A stretch of DNA of 64,000 bases from G963674665 sp964609625. GTDB taxonomy: Bacteria; Desulfobacterota; Desulfovibrionia; Desulfovibrionales; Desulfovibrionaceae. Within the stretch, counting starts at the first letter, position 1; the number at the start of each line of letters is the position of its first letter. Where the stretch lies: contig CAZSRS010000007.1 of the NCBI GenBank assembly GCA_964609625.1, forward strand, positions 83,334 to 147,333, read 5' to 3'. Both the position numbers and the translations under genes were made by a program. A model generated the notes under the pieces. The model was not told the DNA's origin and did no database searches. It saw nothing but the letters and a program-made list of their open reading frames with translations. Shown here piece by piece: positions 16,890-24,757 of the stretch.

Positions 16890-17750
16890 ATGCGAACCAT
16901 CCTCTTTCCGGCGATTGTTTTCGCCAGTTTGATTCTTTGGCCGCCCCCTGCCTTTGCCGTCGAGCAAAAGACTCCCTGGCAGGTCTTGCAGGAGCGTCGC
17001 GCCCAAGCCGATGCGGCCGCTCAGGACATCGAGGAAGAAAACGGCGGTCTGCTGGGTGCCCTGTTCCTTGGCAAGCCCTTCAGGGGGCTGACAACGGCCG
17101 ACTTCGCGCTCATCGGCGTGCTGCTCGGCGTGGGCGTATACCTGCTCCGGCGTTCTTCCGGCCCGCGGGACTATCCGCAACGCCCTGACAGGACCCAGCC
17201 CCAAAACCCTCATGACCCACACGACGATGTCCCTGGTCCAGGGCGCGACAGCGAGTCCTATCGCCGGGGGGAACAGATGTGGCAACACTTGAGTTCGAAG
17301 CCCCGGGCAGGGCAGGACGCACCGCCCCACATCCCCGGCGCGCCTGCAAACAACATCGGTTCTCCTGGAAAATCCGCCGTGAGTGCGACACAAGCCGGCT
17401 TCGACGTCAACGACCTGCTGCACGGCGCCAAGCTCGTCTACCCCAGGGTGCACGAATCCCTGGCCTTGGAGGACTGGGAGGACCTGGAGCCGTTCGTGAC
17501 CCCGGAATTCCTCGACCGCCTTCGGCACCAGGCCCGCCCCAAAACCGACAAGCCACCCCAGATCCTCTACCTGGAGGTGGAGCTGTTGGAAGGCGACACC
17601 CGTGGGGGGCGCTCCCGTGCCCTCGTGGCCTACACGTCGCTGATGCAACGCCCTGGCGCCCAAGCCCCCACGGACGTGCACGAGACCTGGGAATTCAGCA
17701 AGGACGACACGGCCAAGGCAACCTGGCGCATCAGCAACATGCGTGGTTGA
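16890..17750 (+). CDS. Exported or membrane-anchored Tim44-like domain protein
   Basis: A 286-residue protein with an N-terminal signal (ending PPPAFA), a membrane helix at about residues 72-87 (FALIGVLLGVGVYLL), a long Pro/Asp-rich linker, and a C-terminal Tim44/MPP11-like domain from about residue 175 (FDVNDLLHGAKLVYPRVHES, FVTPEFLDRLR, HETWEFSKD). The domain has an NTF2-like fold in known members. Bacterial members are common in Desulfovibrio and other Proteobacteria, but their role is unclear; membrane association of the Tim44 fold is the usual theme. It follows the CheY-like gene by 7 bp and is probably in the same transcript. Confidence 0.85.
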   Translation: MRTILFPAIVFASLILWPPPAFAVEQKTPWQVLQERRAQADAAAQDIEEENGGLLGALFLGKPFRGLTTADFALIGVLLGVGVYLLRRSSGPRDYPQRPDRTQPQNPHDPHDDVPGPGRDSESYRRGEQMWQHLSSKPRAGQDAPPHIPGAPANNIGSPGKSAVSATQAGFDVNDLLHGAKLVYPRVHESLALEDWEDLEPFVTPEFLDRLRHQARPKTDKPPQILYLEVELLEGDTRGGRSRALVAYTSLMQRPGAQAPTDVHETWEFSKDDTAKATWRISNMRG

Positions 17751-17864
17751 GGCCCGCGATGTTGCTATACGGTGGATGAGACCTTTCTCATGCCGCTGGC
17801 TTGCTCTCCCCCGCGCGCATTCCTTGCCTGATCCACGCATGAAGTTTATTCGATAATTCTCCCG

Positions 17865-17881
17865 GCCTCCGCGAGGCTTTT
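17865..17881 (+). terminator. Short terminator after the Tim44-like gene
   Basis: GCCTC-cgc-GAGGC (17865-17877) followed by TTTT. The stem is only 5 bp, so termination would be weak. Confidence 0.4.
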
Positions 17882-17890
17882 CCGCCCTTC

Positions 17891-17910
17891 ACGCAAACTC
17901 GACGCAAACT
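17891..17910. repeat. Tandem 9-bp repeat upstream of the PilZ-like gene
   Basis: ACGCAAACT occurs at 17891-17899 and 17902-17910, an 11-bp period (one helical turn), about 100 bp upstream of the start at 18008. The spacing fits tandem regulator binding. Confidence 0.4.
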
Positions 17911-18007
17911 TCACCTCCTCGCGGCACGGTCTTCATGATCCGACACACCCCTTGAGTATGGTCGCCCCTGTTGGAGCAACTTCACACACGCCAGAAAGAG
18001 GTGACAC

Positions 18008-18337
18008 ATGAAGACCGCGAACGCATACGGCAGTTTCAGGGCATACGCCCGCGATCACGTGGGCGAAATCGACGACGGCGCCGGCTGGGCCACGGCGCAG
18101 CTCATCGACGTCAACAGCAGGAGCGCCCGGCTGCGCTTGGCAGGGGCGCAACACCGTTACCCAGAGGGGCGCCGGCTGCTGGTACGCATCCCCTGCAAGG
18201 CCAACCGCACCCATTCCTGCCCGCCCGCCTTGGAGACAACGGCTGCGGTGGACTGGGTCCAGGAGGACGAACTCGGCCTTGAGTTTGTGCACGCTCTGGA
18301 ATACGGAGTCAGCGAATTACAACGGATGGTGGGGTGA
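18008..18337 (+). CDS. PilZ-like domain protein, degenerate
   Basis: A 109-residue protein that looks like a bare PilZ domain: a LIDVNSRSARLRL strand resembling the D/N-x-S-x-x-G motif, VRIPCKANRTHSC, and the terminal WVQEDELGLEFV strand. The arginine-rich RxxxR motif that binds cyclic di-GMP is not evident at the N-terminus, so binding may be weak or lost. An AGAGGTGA ribosome-binding site precedes the ATG. It stands alone, with a hypothetical gene 224 bp downstream on the same strand. Confidence 0.6.
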   Translation: MKTANAYGSFRAYARDHVGEIDDGAGWATAQLIDVNSRSARLRLAGAQHRYPEGRRLLVRIPCKANRTHSCPPALETTAAVDWVQEDELGLEFVHALEYGVSELQRMVG

Positions 18338-18561
18338 CGCCGAACTCTTCCCCGGAGTTTCGCCCTGTAAAAACCCGCATGCAGCACACTTCGGAGTCGG
18401 TCGTCATGGATTCGTAACGACTTCTTCATGAAATCGAAACAACATCCACTGCCATTATCACCCGAGTCGTGCTATTAAGCGTGGGGACATCACGTAGTCG
18501 AGAACCCGGTGTGCCGGCAGTTCGTGCCGCGCCATGCCGCAACAGCAGGGAGGAAACCGTC

Positions 18562-18798
18562 GTGGAATTGAACGAAAGACACAGGGCGTTTCTCAGCGCC
18601 GTGCGCATCTTCGGGAAATCAAACCGCTATCACGGCATGATGCCGCGCTGGGTGGTGGATTCCTGCAACGAGAAGGAGGTTCGCGAGGCCTTTGATCTGG
18701 GCTGCGTGGCCTATAGCACTGTCGCGCCCCCGGACTCCCCTGCCTTTGACGGCCTGATCCTCACGGACAAGGGGATCGAGGCTCTGGAATCGCACTGA
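18562..18798 (+). CDS. Small conserved-looking hypothetical protein
   Basis: I chose the GTG at 18562 because GGAGGAAA lies 7 bases upstream; this gives 78 residues. The sequence is balanced and globular-looking (ERHRAFLSAVRIFGK, WVVDSCNEKEVREAFDLGC, GLILTDKGIEALES) and its C-terminal part resembles the wing of a helix-turn-helix fold, though I would not assign one. A longer in-frame extension to 18469 is low-complexity and lacks a ribosome-binding site. Function unknown. Confidence 0.6.
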   Translation: MELNERHRAFLSAVRIFGKSNRYHGMMPRWVVDSCNEKEVREAFDLGCVAYSTVAPPDSPAFDGLILTDKGIEALESH

Positions 18799-18861
18799 AC
18801 GCCGCGTCAGTCCGATCCCGACGCTCCTCGTCGCTTTCTTCGCTCCGGTCGGGCAGTCGCA

Positions 18862-19641
18862 TCACCGCCCCATGAAACCACGCAAGAGGTGGAACCAGTA
18901 GTCGTCGACCATGTCCGCGCGGGGGCGGGCATGCCCCGGCGATACGTGCAGATGCAGGTGCATGTCGCCAGGGATGTTGTGTTGGCCACCGGGTTCACCC
19001 TCGCCTTCCACCACCAGGCAGTCGCCGTGGCGCACACCGGGGGGAATGCGCACACGCACCCGACGTAGCATTTCGAATTCCCCATGCCCGCCGCATTCAG
19101 GGCACTGTATGTGGATGGTATAGCCGCATCCCTCGCAGTGCGGGCAGGATATCCTGAGTCTGAAATGCCCGTGCCTGTAGTCGACCGAACCCTCGCCCCC
19201 GCACGCGTCGCAGATGGTGGGGAACTCGCGCCGCACAAACCCCTTGCCCCGACACCCATGGCAGGCTCGCCGCAGAGGGATCTCCAGTTCAAGCTCCAGG
19301 CCGCGGCTGGCTTCGTCACGGGTGAGCAGGAGATCCAAGTGCATGTCCGTCCCCCGTGGCATCCAGGTGCGGGCTCTCGCCTGTTCCCCACGGAATACAC
19401 GTGCGTGCGCGGTGCTCCCGGGGCGGCATCCGCCTCGCCGGGAATCATAGGCTTCGCGCATGCGCGGATCGCGCAGGGTTTCGTAGGCCTCGCTGACGGC
19501 GCGGAAACGCTCTTCGGCCGTGGTGTCGCCGGGATTGCGATCCGGATGGTGCTCCAGGGCGCGTTCGCGATAGGCACGCTTGACCGCGTCCTGGTCCGCG
19601 TCTTGGGTGATATGGAGGATTGCGTAGTAGTCCGGTCTCAT
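18862..19641 (-). CDS. DnaJ-like co-chaperone, C-terminally shortened
   Basis: The 259-residue protein has a J domain at residues 1-70 with an intact HPD (LEHHPDRNPGD), a short linker without the usual Gly/Phe-rich region, a zinc-finger domain with four CXXCXGXG-like motifs (CHGCRGKG, CDACGGEG, CPHCEGCGY, CPECGGHG), and only one following beta domain (RVRIPPGVRHGDCLVVEGEG ... PGDMHLHLHV). The second substrate-binding domain and dimerisation helix of DnaJ are missing, so it is about 115 residues shorter than a full DnaJ. It can probably still stimulate an Hsp70 ATPase. Start at 19641 chosen at the natural J-domain beginning; the ribosome-binding site is poor. Confidence 0.85.
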   Translation of the reverse strand: MRPDYYAILHITQDADQDAVKRAYRERALEHHPDRNPGDTTAEERFRAVSEAYETLRDPRMREAYDSRRGGCRPGSTAHARVFRGEQARARTWMPRGTDMHLDLLLTRDEASRGLELELEIPLRRACHGCRGKGFVRREFPTICDACGGEGSVDYRHGHFRLRISCPHCEGCGYTIHIQCPECGGHGEFEMLRRVRVRIPPGVRHGDCLVVEGEGEPGGQHNIPGDMHLHLHVSPGHARPRADMVDDYWFHLLRGFMGR

Positions 19642-19756
19642 GAAAGCGCCCCGTTGTGGCGCGGTCTGGTCCATGATCGACCATAACCGGTTTTCAGCCA
19701 CTCTATACCCTTGGTTCAGGGCAGGTGCAAGCCCATGAACGAGCCGGCGGGCAGCG

Positions 19757-20503
19757 TCACTGCTCCGCCTGAATGTCCTTGGGCCCCATGGAGCGGTAGC
19801 GCTCCAGGACACGCTGGACGTATTGCCGCGTCTCGGTATAGGGAGGGATGCCCTGGTAGCGTTCGACCACCTCCGGACCGGCGTTGTAGGCGGCCAGGGC
19901 CAGCTCGATGCTCGGGAAGCGTTTCATGAGCGTGCGCAGGTAGCGCGCTCCGGTGTCGATGTTCTGTTCCGGATCAAAAGGCTGACGCAGGCCCAACGTG
20001 CGCTGGGTCTCGGGCATAATCTGCATCAGTCCCTGGGCGCCTTTAGGGGACACGGCATACTGATGGAACCCTGATTCCGCCTCGATGACGGCATAGATCA
20101 GGTTTGGGTCCAGGCCGTGCCTGGAGCTGGAGGCCTGGATTGCCTTGCGGATGGCCGGAGTCGGTGGCTTGGGCCGGCTCAGGGCCAGGCGGCGGGGAAT
20201 CCATTTCCGCACATGCTCCTGGATCCACTCTTGCCGTACTTCCGATGCGCGGCCACCGTTCCTGCGCACGATGTCCCTGATCTCCTTGAAACCTAGCTTG
20301 GGGCGTTCCTCGCAGTCGTAAATCAGCACATAGTTGTCGTCGAGCCTGGTGTCGTTCAGATGCACCACACCGTACTCGTCCTCGTATCCATACAGGGTAT
20401 GGCTCCATGCCGGGGCGGCACGGCACAGGACAGCCATGAGCAAACATGGAAGCAGGCAGGGTAGTGCTCGGCGCGACAGGCCGGGTATTCCTCGAGAAGG
20501 CAT
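19757..20503 (-). CDS. Lytic transglycosylase (SLT domain) with DUF4124-like N-terminus
   Basis: With the ATG at 20503 (AGGA 5 bases upstream) the product has 248 residues. A signal peptide (residues 1-34) is followed by a small DUF4124-like segment (LYGYEDEYGVVHLNDT) and a C-terminal soluble-lytic-transglycosylase domain. The catalytic glutamate is in YAVIEAESGFHQYAVS, followed by KGAQGLMQIMPET and ALAAYNAGPEVV. It cleaves glycan strands of peptidoglycan to 1,6-anhydro ends in the periplasm. The adjacent DnaJ-like gene follows 115 bp downstream on the same strand. Confidence 0.93.
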   Translation of the reverse strand: MPSRGIPGLSRRALPCLLPCLLMAVLCRAAPAWSHTLYGYEDEYGVVHLNDTRLDDNYVLIYDCEERPKLGFKEIRDIVRRNGGRASEVRQEWIQEHVRKWIPRRLALSRPKPPTPAIRKAIQASSSRHGLDPNLIYAVIEAESGFHQYAVSPKGAQGLMQIMPETQRTLGLRQPFDPEQNIDTGARYLRTLMKRFPSIELALAAYNAGPEVVERYQGIPPYTETRQYVQRVLERYRSMGPKDIQAEQ

Positions 20504-20606
20504 GATTCCTGGCATGCACCGAGCCCGAAAGGCTGTCAAGCACGAGACGCGGGAAATCCACTGGGCACACTACCCATACGTATTGCTTATACCCCTACGC
20601 ATTTTC

Positions 20607-20635
20607 TTGACTTTTTCTAAAATTTTTTGTATCTA
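20607..20635 (+). promoter_or_regulatory. Candidate sigma70-type promoter
   Basis: TTGACT (20607-20612), 17 bp of A/T-rich spacer, TATCTA (20630-20635). It is positioned 137 bp upstream of the small HTH gene at 20772. Confidence 0.5.
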
Positions 20636-20771
20636 TAACCAGTACTGCAACACTACCATGCATAGCAAGACTCCTGCTAAATACGTACATACAATTCACG
20701 GCAGGGTCGTATTGAAATGGGTGGGGTGTATACGACCGGCGTGGATAACCGTCATGAAACGGGGGTAAGCG

Positions 20772-20969
20772 ATGAGTAAGCTGGTGATCTCGGGTCTGGA
20801 GAACATTGCCCAGGAATTGGGGTGCTCAAAAAAGACCCTGTACAAGTGGATACGCGAAAAAGAGTTTCCTGCCTTCAAAATGGACGGGGTATGGAGGGTG
20901 ATGCCACCGGATGCGGAGTTGTGGCTACGGATCCAGCGCAATGCCTTGGGAGGCGGAACCTGGCATTGA
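20772..20969 (+). CDS. Small MerR/excisionase-type helix-turn-helix protein
   Basis: A 65-residue protein. Residues 7-50 form an AlpA/excisionase-like winged helix (NIAQELGCSKKTLYKWIREK followed by EFPAFKMDGVWRVMPPD). Such proteins bind short DNA sites; many are phage- or element-linked, others are host regulators. A GGGGTAAG ribosome-binding site precedes the ATG. A second protein of the same general fold is encoded at 22075-22353. No integrase is present, so excision of an element is not supported here. Confidence 0.75.
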   Translation: MSKLVISGLENIAQELGCSKKTLYKWIREKEFPAFKMDGVWRVMPPDAELWLRIQRNALGGGTWH

Positions 20970-21001
20970 CCAAGCCCCGCTACCACACGGGGCTTGGTCA
21001 A
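20966..21001. terminator. Convergent hairpin between the HTH and CBM48 genes
   Basis: A perfect 14-bp stem (20966-20979 with 20988-21001) around an 8-base loop, overlapping the stop codon at 20967. It sits between two converging genes; there is no long T-run, so it may work in both directions with modest efficiency. Confidence 0.6.
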
Positions 21002-21019
21002 CAAGGTCGTGACACGGAG

Positions 21020-21331
21020 TCAGCGCAGGACAACCACGGAGTTTTCGCAGTTGCCCACGGTGTTGAACTCGTAGCGATCGGCCTCCCAATCGTTGATCCA
21101 GATGTTCTCGTCCACGACATAGCGGAATTCGTAATCCCGCCCTGTCTCGAGATCGAGCTGAACGCCGAAGGAGCCGTCCTTGTTGCGTTTCATTGAGGTC
21201 GCGCCGATGTTCCAATCGTTGAAGTCGCCCACCAGATGAACAGTGGTGGCGTTGTCGACCGCTTCCTTGGGCAATTTGAAATGGACCTTGCACAGGGGTT
21301 TGCTTTTGAGAAATCTCTTGGTCAGTGCCAT
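21020..21331 (-). CDS. Stand-alone CBM48 (isoamylase N-terminal/AMPK-type) domain protein
   Basis: A 103-residue protein consisting of one early-set immunoglobulin-like glycogen-binding module: KVHFKLPKEAVDNATTVHLV, GDFNDWNIGATSM, LDLETGRDYEFRYVVDENIW and INDWEADRYEFN. The GDFNDW signature is typical of CBM48. It has no catalytic domain. Likely roles are glycogen binding or scaffolding. GAGGGATGAG is a good ribosome-binding site for the ATG at 21331; the longer frame to 21364 is not needed. No glycogen metabolism gene is adjacent. Confidence 0.85.
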   Translation of the reverse strand: MALTKRFLKSKPLCKVHFKLPKEAVDNATTVHLVGDFNDWNIGATSMKRNKDGSFGVQLDLETGRDYEFRYVVDENIWINDWEADRYEFNTVGNCENSVVVLR

Positions 21332-21508
21332 CTCATCCCTCGCATGCTGTCTGGGTGGAGCCAAATGCTCAAACGACCGTCTTCGTAAGCATTACCATCT
21401 ACTATACTCTAAAACATTGTGTGGTCTTGCTGTCAATAGCCGTGTCGCGGATTTTGCTTTCAGGTGGAGATCCCAGGCATCCGCCTGAATGGCAGGGCCA
21501 AGGCACCT

Positions 21509-21535
21509 AAAACAAAGCCCCCTAAAAAAGGGGGC
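21509..21535 (-). terminator. Rho-independent terminator for the gene ending at 21630
   Basis: On the minus strand the stem GCCCCC-loop-GGGGGC (21535-21517) is followed by TTTGTTTT. This is a textbook terminator about 95 bp downstream of the hypothetical gene's stop. Confidence 0.75.
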
Positions 21536-21629
21536 AGTATAACCATAAAACCCTGGGGAGGGTGAAAGGAACGGCTGGCAGGCCGAGGGAGGATGCGGCG
21601 GGCGTGGTTGCCGCACGACCCTGTAAAGG

Positions 21630-22031
21630 CTACTCGTTGACTGCCTTGTCCGAATCAGCGATCTTCTCGAAAAAGGACTCGGATTCCATCTTGTCAGTGA
21701 GACCGCACAGGCCACGGACAACCGCCAGAAGGTCGTTGGCGTTCACGGTCACATCGAACAGGCCGTTATTGATCTTGCAGAGATGTCCCTGACGCTTGAT
21801 GAGGTAGGCACGCTTTTCCTTGGACTTGCCGTCGCTGGAAACCACGGAGTAGGCTTGGTCGCCGTCCTGCGTGACATAGAGCTTCTGCTGCATCAACACC
21901 CCGCTTTCCTCGTCGTAAAAGGAATGCTCGGCGTACAGTTTACCCGTGAAGCTGATCGAAGCGCCGGTGTCGTTCTCGATGATGATGTTTTCCATGGTGT
22001 TTTCCGCGCCCTGCTCTTCGTGTTTTGCCAT
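21630..22031 (-). CDS. Hypothetical cytoplasmic protein, 133 residues
   Basis: I do not recognise a family. The sequence is acidic and mixed alpha/beta, with a beta-rich first part (IIIENDTGASISFTGKLYAEHSFYDE, LYVTQDGDQAYSVVSSDGKS) and a helical end (ANDLLAVVRGLCGLTDKMES). No signal peptide or membrane helix is present. An AAGGAGG ribosome-binding site precedes the ATG, and a terminator follows, so it is a real gene. It lies downstream of the excisionase-like gene on the same strand with a 43-bp gap, so the two are probably co-transcribed. Confidence 0.75.
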   Translation of the reverse strand: MAKHEEQGAENTMENIIIENDTGASISFTGKLYAEHSFYDEESGVLMQQKLYVTQDGDQAYSVVSSDGKSKEKRAYLIKRQGHLCKINNGLFDVTVNANDLLAVVRGLCGLTDKMESESFFEKIADSDKAVNE

Positions 22032-22074
22032 CGCCCTTCCTCCTTGGTTGCTGCTCTCGGTCCCTTGTACGCCC

Positions 22075-22353
22075 TTACGTAGGGAGTTTCAATTGCTCTT
22101 GTCCCGGCTTTTTTTGTGGCTTTTTTTGGGGCTTTTGATGAAGCTCCTCCGGCAGCTCGGGCGAGTCTTCGAAGAGTGAACCTCCGCCGCACTCCGCCCA
22201 GTAACGCTCAAGCTCCGGCCTGGAGACTCGATACTCCTTTCCGATCTTCGCCGCCCGCAATTTTCCGCTCCTGATCTCCCGCCGCAAGGTCTCCTTGTGG
22301 CAGTTGAGCAGCTCGGCGGCTTCAACCAGTGTAAAAATCACGGGGTCGGTCAT
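22075..22353 (-). CDS. Excisionase/MerR-type helix-turn-helix protein
   Basis: A 92-residue protein with a winged helix at residues 5-50 (TLVEAAELLNCHKETLRREIRSGKLRAAKIGKEYRV), the classic excisionase-family DNA-binding domain. A hydrophilic tail rich in Lys, Gln and Pro follows (QKPQKKPQKKPGQEQLK). ATG 22353 is chosen because GAGGG lies upstream. Such proteins can be transcription factors or recombination directionality factors. No recombinase lies in the window, so transcription control of itself or the downstream hypothetical gene is more likely. Confidence 0.8.
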   Translation of the reverse strand: MTDPVIFTLVEAAELLNCHKETLRREIRSGKLRAAKIGKEYRVSRPELERYWAECGGGSLFEDSPELPEELHQKPQKKPQKKPGQEQLKLPT

Positions 22354-22395
22354 GCGCCCTCGAGTCAGGACTATTGCGGCATCCTGGGCCGGCAC

Positions 22396-22914
22396 ATCGG
22401 GCCGTTCACCTTACATCCCAGCCACGACGCGGCCTTGATCTGCCACCCCATTTGATGGCAGCTCTTTATCATCAATAATCAACTCATGTCAACATCACTC
22501 TGCGATATATTATTTCAACGCATTTCAGACAACTAAAGACAACTGATCGCGCTAGTGTCATGATTTCAACATGTTATGCTTCAACATCAGAATTGGTTGT
22601 TTCCTTTCCATGTGCATCCGAGCAACTAGGCGCTCGAAAGACGCGGCAGCAGCACCCCCCCACCAGCAACGAGCGGACACCAGTCGTCACCTGCACTCCA
22701 CGCCCGCACATCCGGATGATACGGGCCAAGGGAGCGGAACACGATGCCCTGCCGCACTCTCAGGTCAGCACGGAAATGAACGGGCGACTTCGCCCACTTG
22801 TCATTGTGGTTCGCTGAACGCGCCCCTTGCGCGCCGCGACGCGAGGGGAAGGAAACAAGGCTCCCGGCGATGATCGTCCGCACCGCCGGGCGCCTTGCGT
22901 TGTGGCTGTATGAA
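22396..22914. other. Gene-free stretch, AT-rich in its first half
   Basis: Between two minus-strand genes. The first half (about 22440-22590) is markedly AT-richer than its surroundings and holds a candidate promoter and several TTTCAAC/TTTCAGAC words plus two AGACAACT words. The second half contains an inverted repeat CCCGGCG/CGCCGGG (22863-22869, 22884-22890), which may end the flavin reductase transcript. No credible coding frame. Confidence 0.5.
22465..22492 (-). promoter_or_regulatory. Candidate promoter for the excisionase-like gene
   Basis: On the minus strand TTGACA (22492-22487), 16-bp spacer, GATAAA (22470-22465), 112 bp upstream of the start at 22353. Confidence 0.4.
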
Positions 22915-23484
22915 CTACTTGAACGTGCCACCCAGGGAAAAGCCCTTGCCCAGTCGATCTCCCACGGCAAAATACTCCCTGGTCTCCGGCGCGAAGACAA
23001 ACGGTGCCAGCAGGGTCATGTCGGGCCTGCCCGCGGCGTCCAGGGCGTCGTCGGACACAAGCACGTCCTTGATCTCCCCAATGAACTGGGTGTGCAGCCC
23101 GATTTCAACTACCTGCAGCACGGCGCATTCGATGATCATGGAGAATTCCGCCACAAAGGGGGCGTCCACATGCCGCGCCTTTTCCGGGGTCAGGCCCGTG
23201 ACCGCGAATTTGTCTACCTCGCGGCCCGAGACCATGCCGAAGTAGTCCGCCTCCTTGGCGTGGCGACTGGAGGGGATGCTCACGGTGTAGGCCCGGCGCG
23301 CCATGATGTTGCCGTAGGTGTAGGTGGCCGCGCGCAAGGAGATGGTCAGGCAGGCGGGCTTGGAGCAGCAGATGCCGCCCCAGGCGATGGTCATCACGTT
23401 TGGTTTTCCCGCTGGGTCGTAACTGCCCACGCACCAGACCGGGGTGGGCACCGCCAGGGCCTTGGCGCCGAACGATGTACGCAT
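22915..23484 (-). CDS. Flavin reductase-like FMN-binding split-barrel protein (copy 1)
   Basis: A 189-residue protein of the flavin reductase/flavoredoxin type. It begins SFGAKALAVPTPVWCVGSYD, with NVMTIAWGGICCSKPACLTISL forming the FMN-binding region and YTVSIPSSRHAKEADYFGMVSG the following strand-helix. Proteins of this kind bind FMN and pass electrons between NADH or ferredoxin and flavins, or act as flavoredoxins. GGAG before ATG 23484 sets the start. It lies 20 bp after a paralogue, in an operon led by a nitroreductase. The CSKPAC cysteine pair is notable but not family-defining. Confidence 0.88.
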   Translation of the reverse strand: MRTSFGAKALAVPTPVWCVGSYDPAGKPNVMTIAWGGICCSKPACLTISLRAATYTYGNIMARRAYTVSIPSSRHAKEADYFGMVSGREVDKFAVTGLTPEKARHVDAPFVAEFSMIIECAVLQVVEIGLHTQFIGEIKDVLVSDDALDAAGRPDMTLLAPFVFAPETREYFAVGDRLGKGFSLGGTFK

Positions 23485-23504
23485 GGTCGTCTCCTTAGTC
23501 CTGC

Positions 23505-24074
23505 TCATTGTTTCCGTTTCAGTTCTTTGCCCACGCTCCAGCAGGCTCCGAGCTTCTCCCCCAGGCCCCAGTAATGCACGCTCTGGAAGTCGAAGAGCAG
23601 GGGGTCCACCTTGGCCAGGTCAACCTTGCCGTCGCGCAGTACCTCGTCGCTGGCGTAGGTCCCCACGATCTCCCCCACGAAGAGGTCGTGGGTCTCGAAA
23701 TCCACCACCCGCTCCAGCCTGCATTCCATGGACACCGGAAAATCCACGATCATGGGAGCGGTTTGCAGCTCTCCGTAGAATATCTCGAACAGTCCGGACT
23801 TGTCCGTGTTCCTGCCGGAAACCAGTCCCACATAATCCGTTACCGACATGTGCTTCCTGGACGGGAGGTTGACACTGAAGGTCTTCTGCTCATGGATGCC
23901 CTGGTTGGTGTGATGGACCTTGCCCATGCTCAGGGAGATGAGCGAGGGAGTGGCGTGGTTCATAATGCCCACGTGGGCGATGGTGATGAAGTTGGGCCTG
24001 CCCTGGACCAGGGCGCCAGCCACCACCGTCAGCGAGGGATAGAGGGCGTTGACGCCCCCGATTGCGGTCTTCAT
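23505..24074 (-). CDS. Flavin reductase-like FMN-binding split-barrel protein (copy 2)
   Basis: Also 189 residues and the same fold as its downstream neighbour (ALYPSLTVVAGALVQGRPNF, HVGIMNHATPSLISLSM, SVNLPSRKHMSVTDYVGLVSG). The two copies are clearly diverged, so this is not a recent duplication. The start at 24074 has AAGGAGG upstream. It follows the nitroreductase by 17 bp. The presence of HATPSLISL in place of the SKPACLTISL of copy 1 suggests different partners or redox properties. Confidence 0.88.
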   Translation of the reverse strand: MKTAIGGVNALYPSLTVVAGALVQGRPNFITIAHVGIMNHATPSLISLSMGKVHHTNQGIHEQKTFSVNLPSRKHMSVTDYVGLVSGRNTDKSGLFEIFYGELQTAPMIVDFPVSMECRLERVVDFETHDLFVGEIVGTYASDEVLRDGKVDLAKVDPLLFDFQSVHYWGLGEKLGACWSVGKELKRKQ

Positions 24075-24091
24075 GGTGTTTTCTGTCCTCC

Positions 24092-24604
24092 TTACCATGT
24101 TTCGCGATGGACGCGCTCTTCCCTGTAGCGGTCCTGCCGTTTGCTTTCCTGGGCCGGGTACCCCACTGGAACCATGGCCAAAGGGATGACGCCCTGTGGC
24201 AGGCCGAGGATCTCGGCCACGGTCTTGCAGCGCTCCTCCACGGGGTAGAGTCCGGTCCAGACCGTTCCCAGGCCCAGACCGCGCGCCGCCAGGAGCAGAT
24301 TCTGCGTGGCGGCGGAGCAGTCCTGCACCCAGTAGCCAGGATACTTCTCCAAAGCCGGTTCGGCACAGACCACGACCACCACGGGCGCCTTGGCCGCCAT
24401 ACCCACATAGGGGTGGGTTCTGGAGAGCCGCTCCCGGATGGCGGGATCGCGGACCACCACGAAGTGCCAGGGTTGGGCGTTGCCGGCGCTGGGCGCGGTC
24501 ATGGCCGCGGCGACCAGGATCTTGACCTGCTCCTCGTCGATGTCGCGTCCTTCCTCGAATTTTCTGATGCTGCGACGGGTGTGAATGGCTTCGAGCACAT
24601 CCAT
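24092..24604 (-). CDS. Nitroreductase-family FMN oxidoreductase
   Basis: A 170-residue member of the nitroreductase fold. FMN phosphate-binding residues are visible in HTRRSIRKF, followed by TAPSAGNAQPWHFVVV and GLGTVWTGLYP near the end. These dimeric enzymes reduce nitroaromatics, quinones or related substrates with NAD(P)H. ATG 24604 has AAGGAG upstream. It is first in a three-gene operon with two flavin reductases, opposite an HxlR regulator gene, the usual layout for redox or electrophile-responsive detoxification. Confidence 0.92.
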   Translation of the reverse strand: MDVLEAIHTRRSIRKFEEGRDIDEEQVKILVAAAMTAPSAGNAQPWHFVVVRDPAIRERLSRTHPYVGMAAKAPVVVVVCAEPALEKYPGYWVQDCSAATQNLLLAARGLGLGTVWTGLYPVEERCKTVAEILGLPQGVIPLAMVPVGYPAQESKRQDRYREERVHRETW

Positions 24605-24686
24605 GGTCAACCACTCCTTGGTTGTCGGGTTCATACAGGAGGGCGCTGCCCCTGTTTACATGGTATCTTCTTTCACCTATGTTCCG

Positions 24687-24709
24687 ATTGATCAAGTACG
24701 CACATCAAT
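24687..24709. promoter_or_regulatory. Candidate HxlR operator in the divergent promoter region
   Basis: Inverted repeat ATTGAT...ATCAAT (24687-24692, 24704-24709) with an 11-bp spacer, flanked by two ATGTTCC words (24679-24685, 24708-24714). It lies between the nitroreductase and HxlR starts, so one site could control both. Confidence 0.45.
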
Positions 24710-24757
24710 GTTCCCAGGTATGCTTGAGGTAACCATATAACCGACGGAGAACGGAGC

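Noticed and set aside
20607..22914. Integrated phage or plasmid element
   Set aside because: Only the small HTH proteins hint at this; there is no integrase, att-like repeat, tRNA or structural gene.
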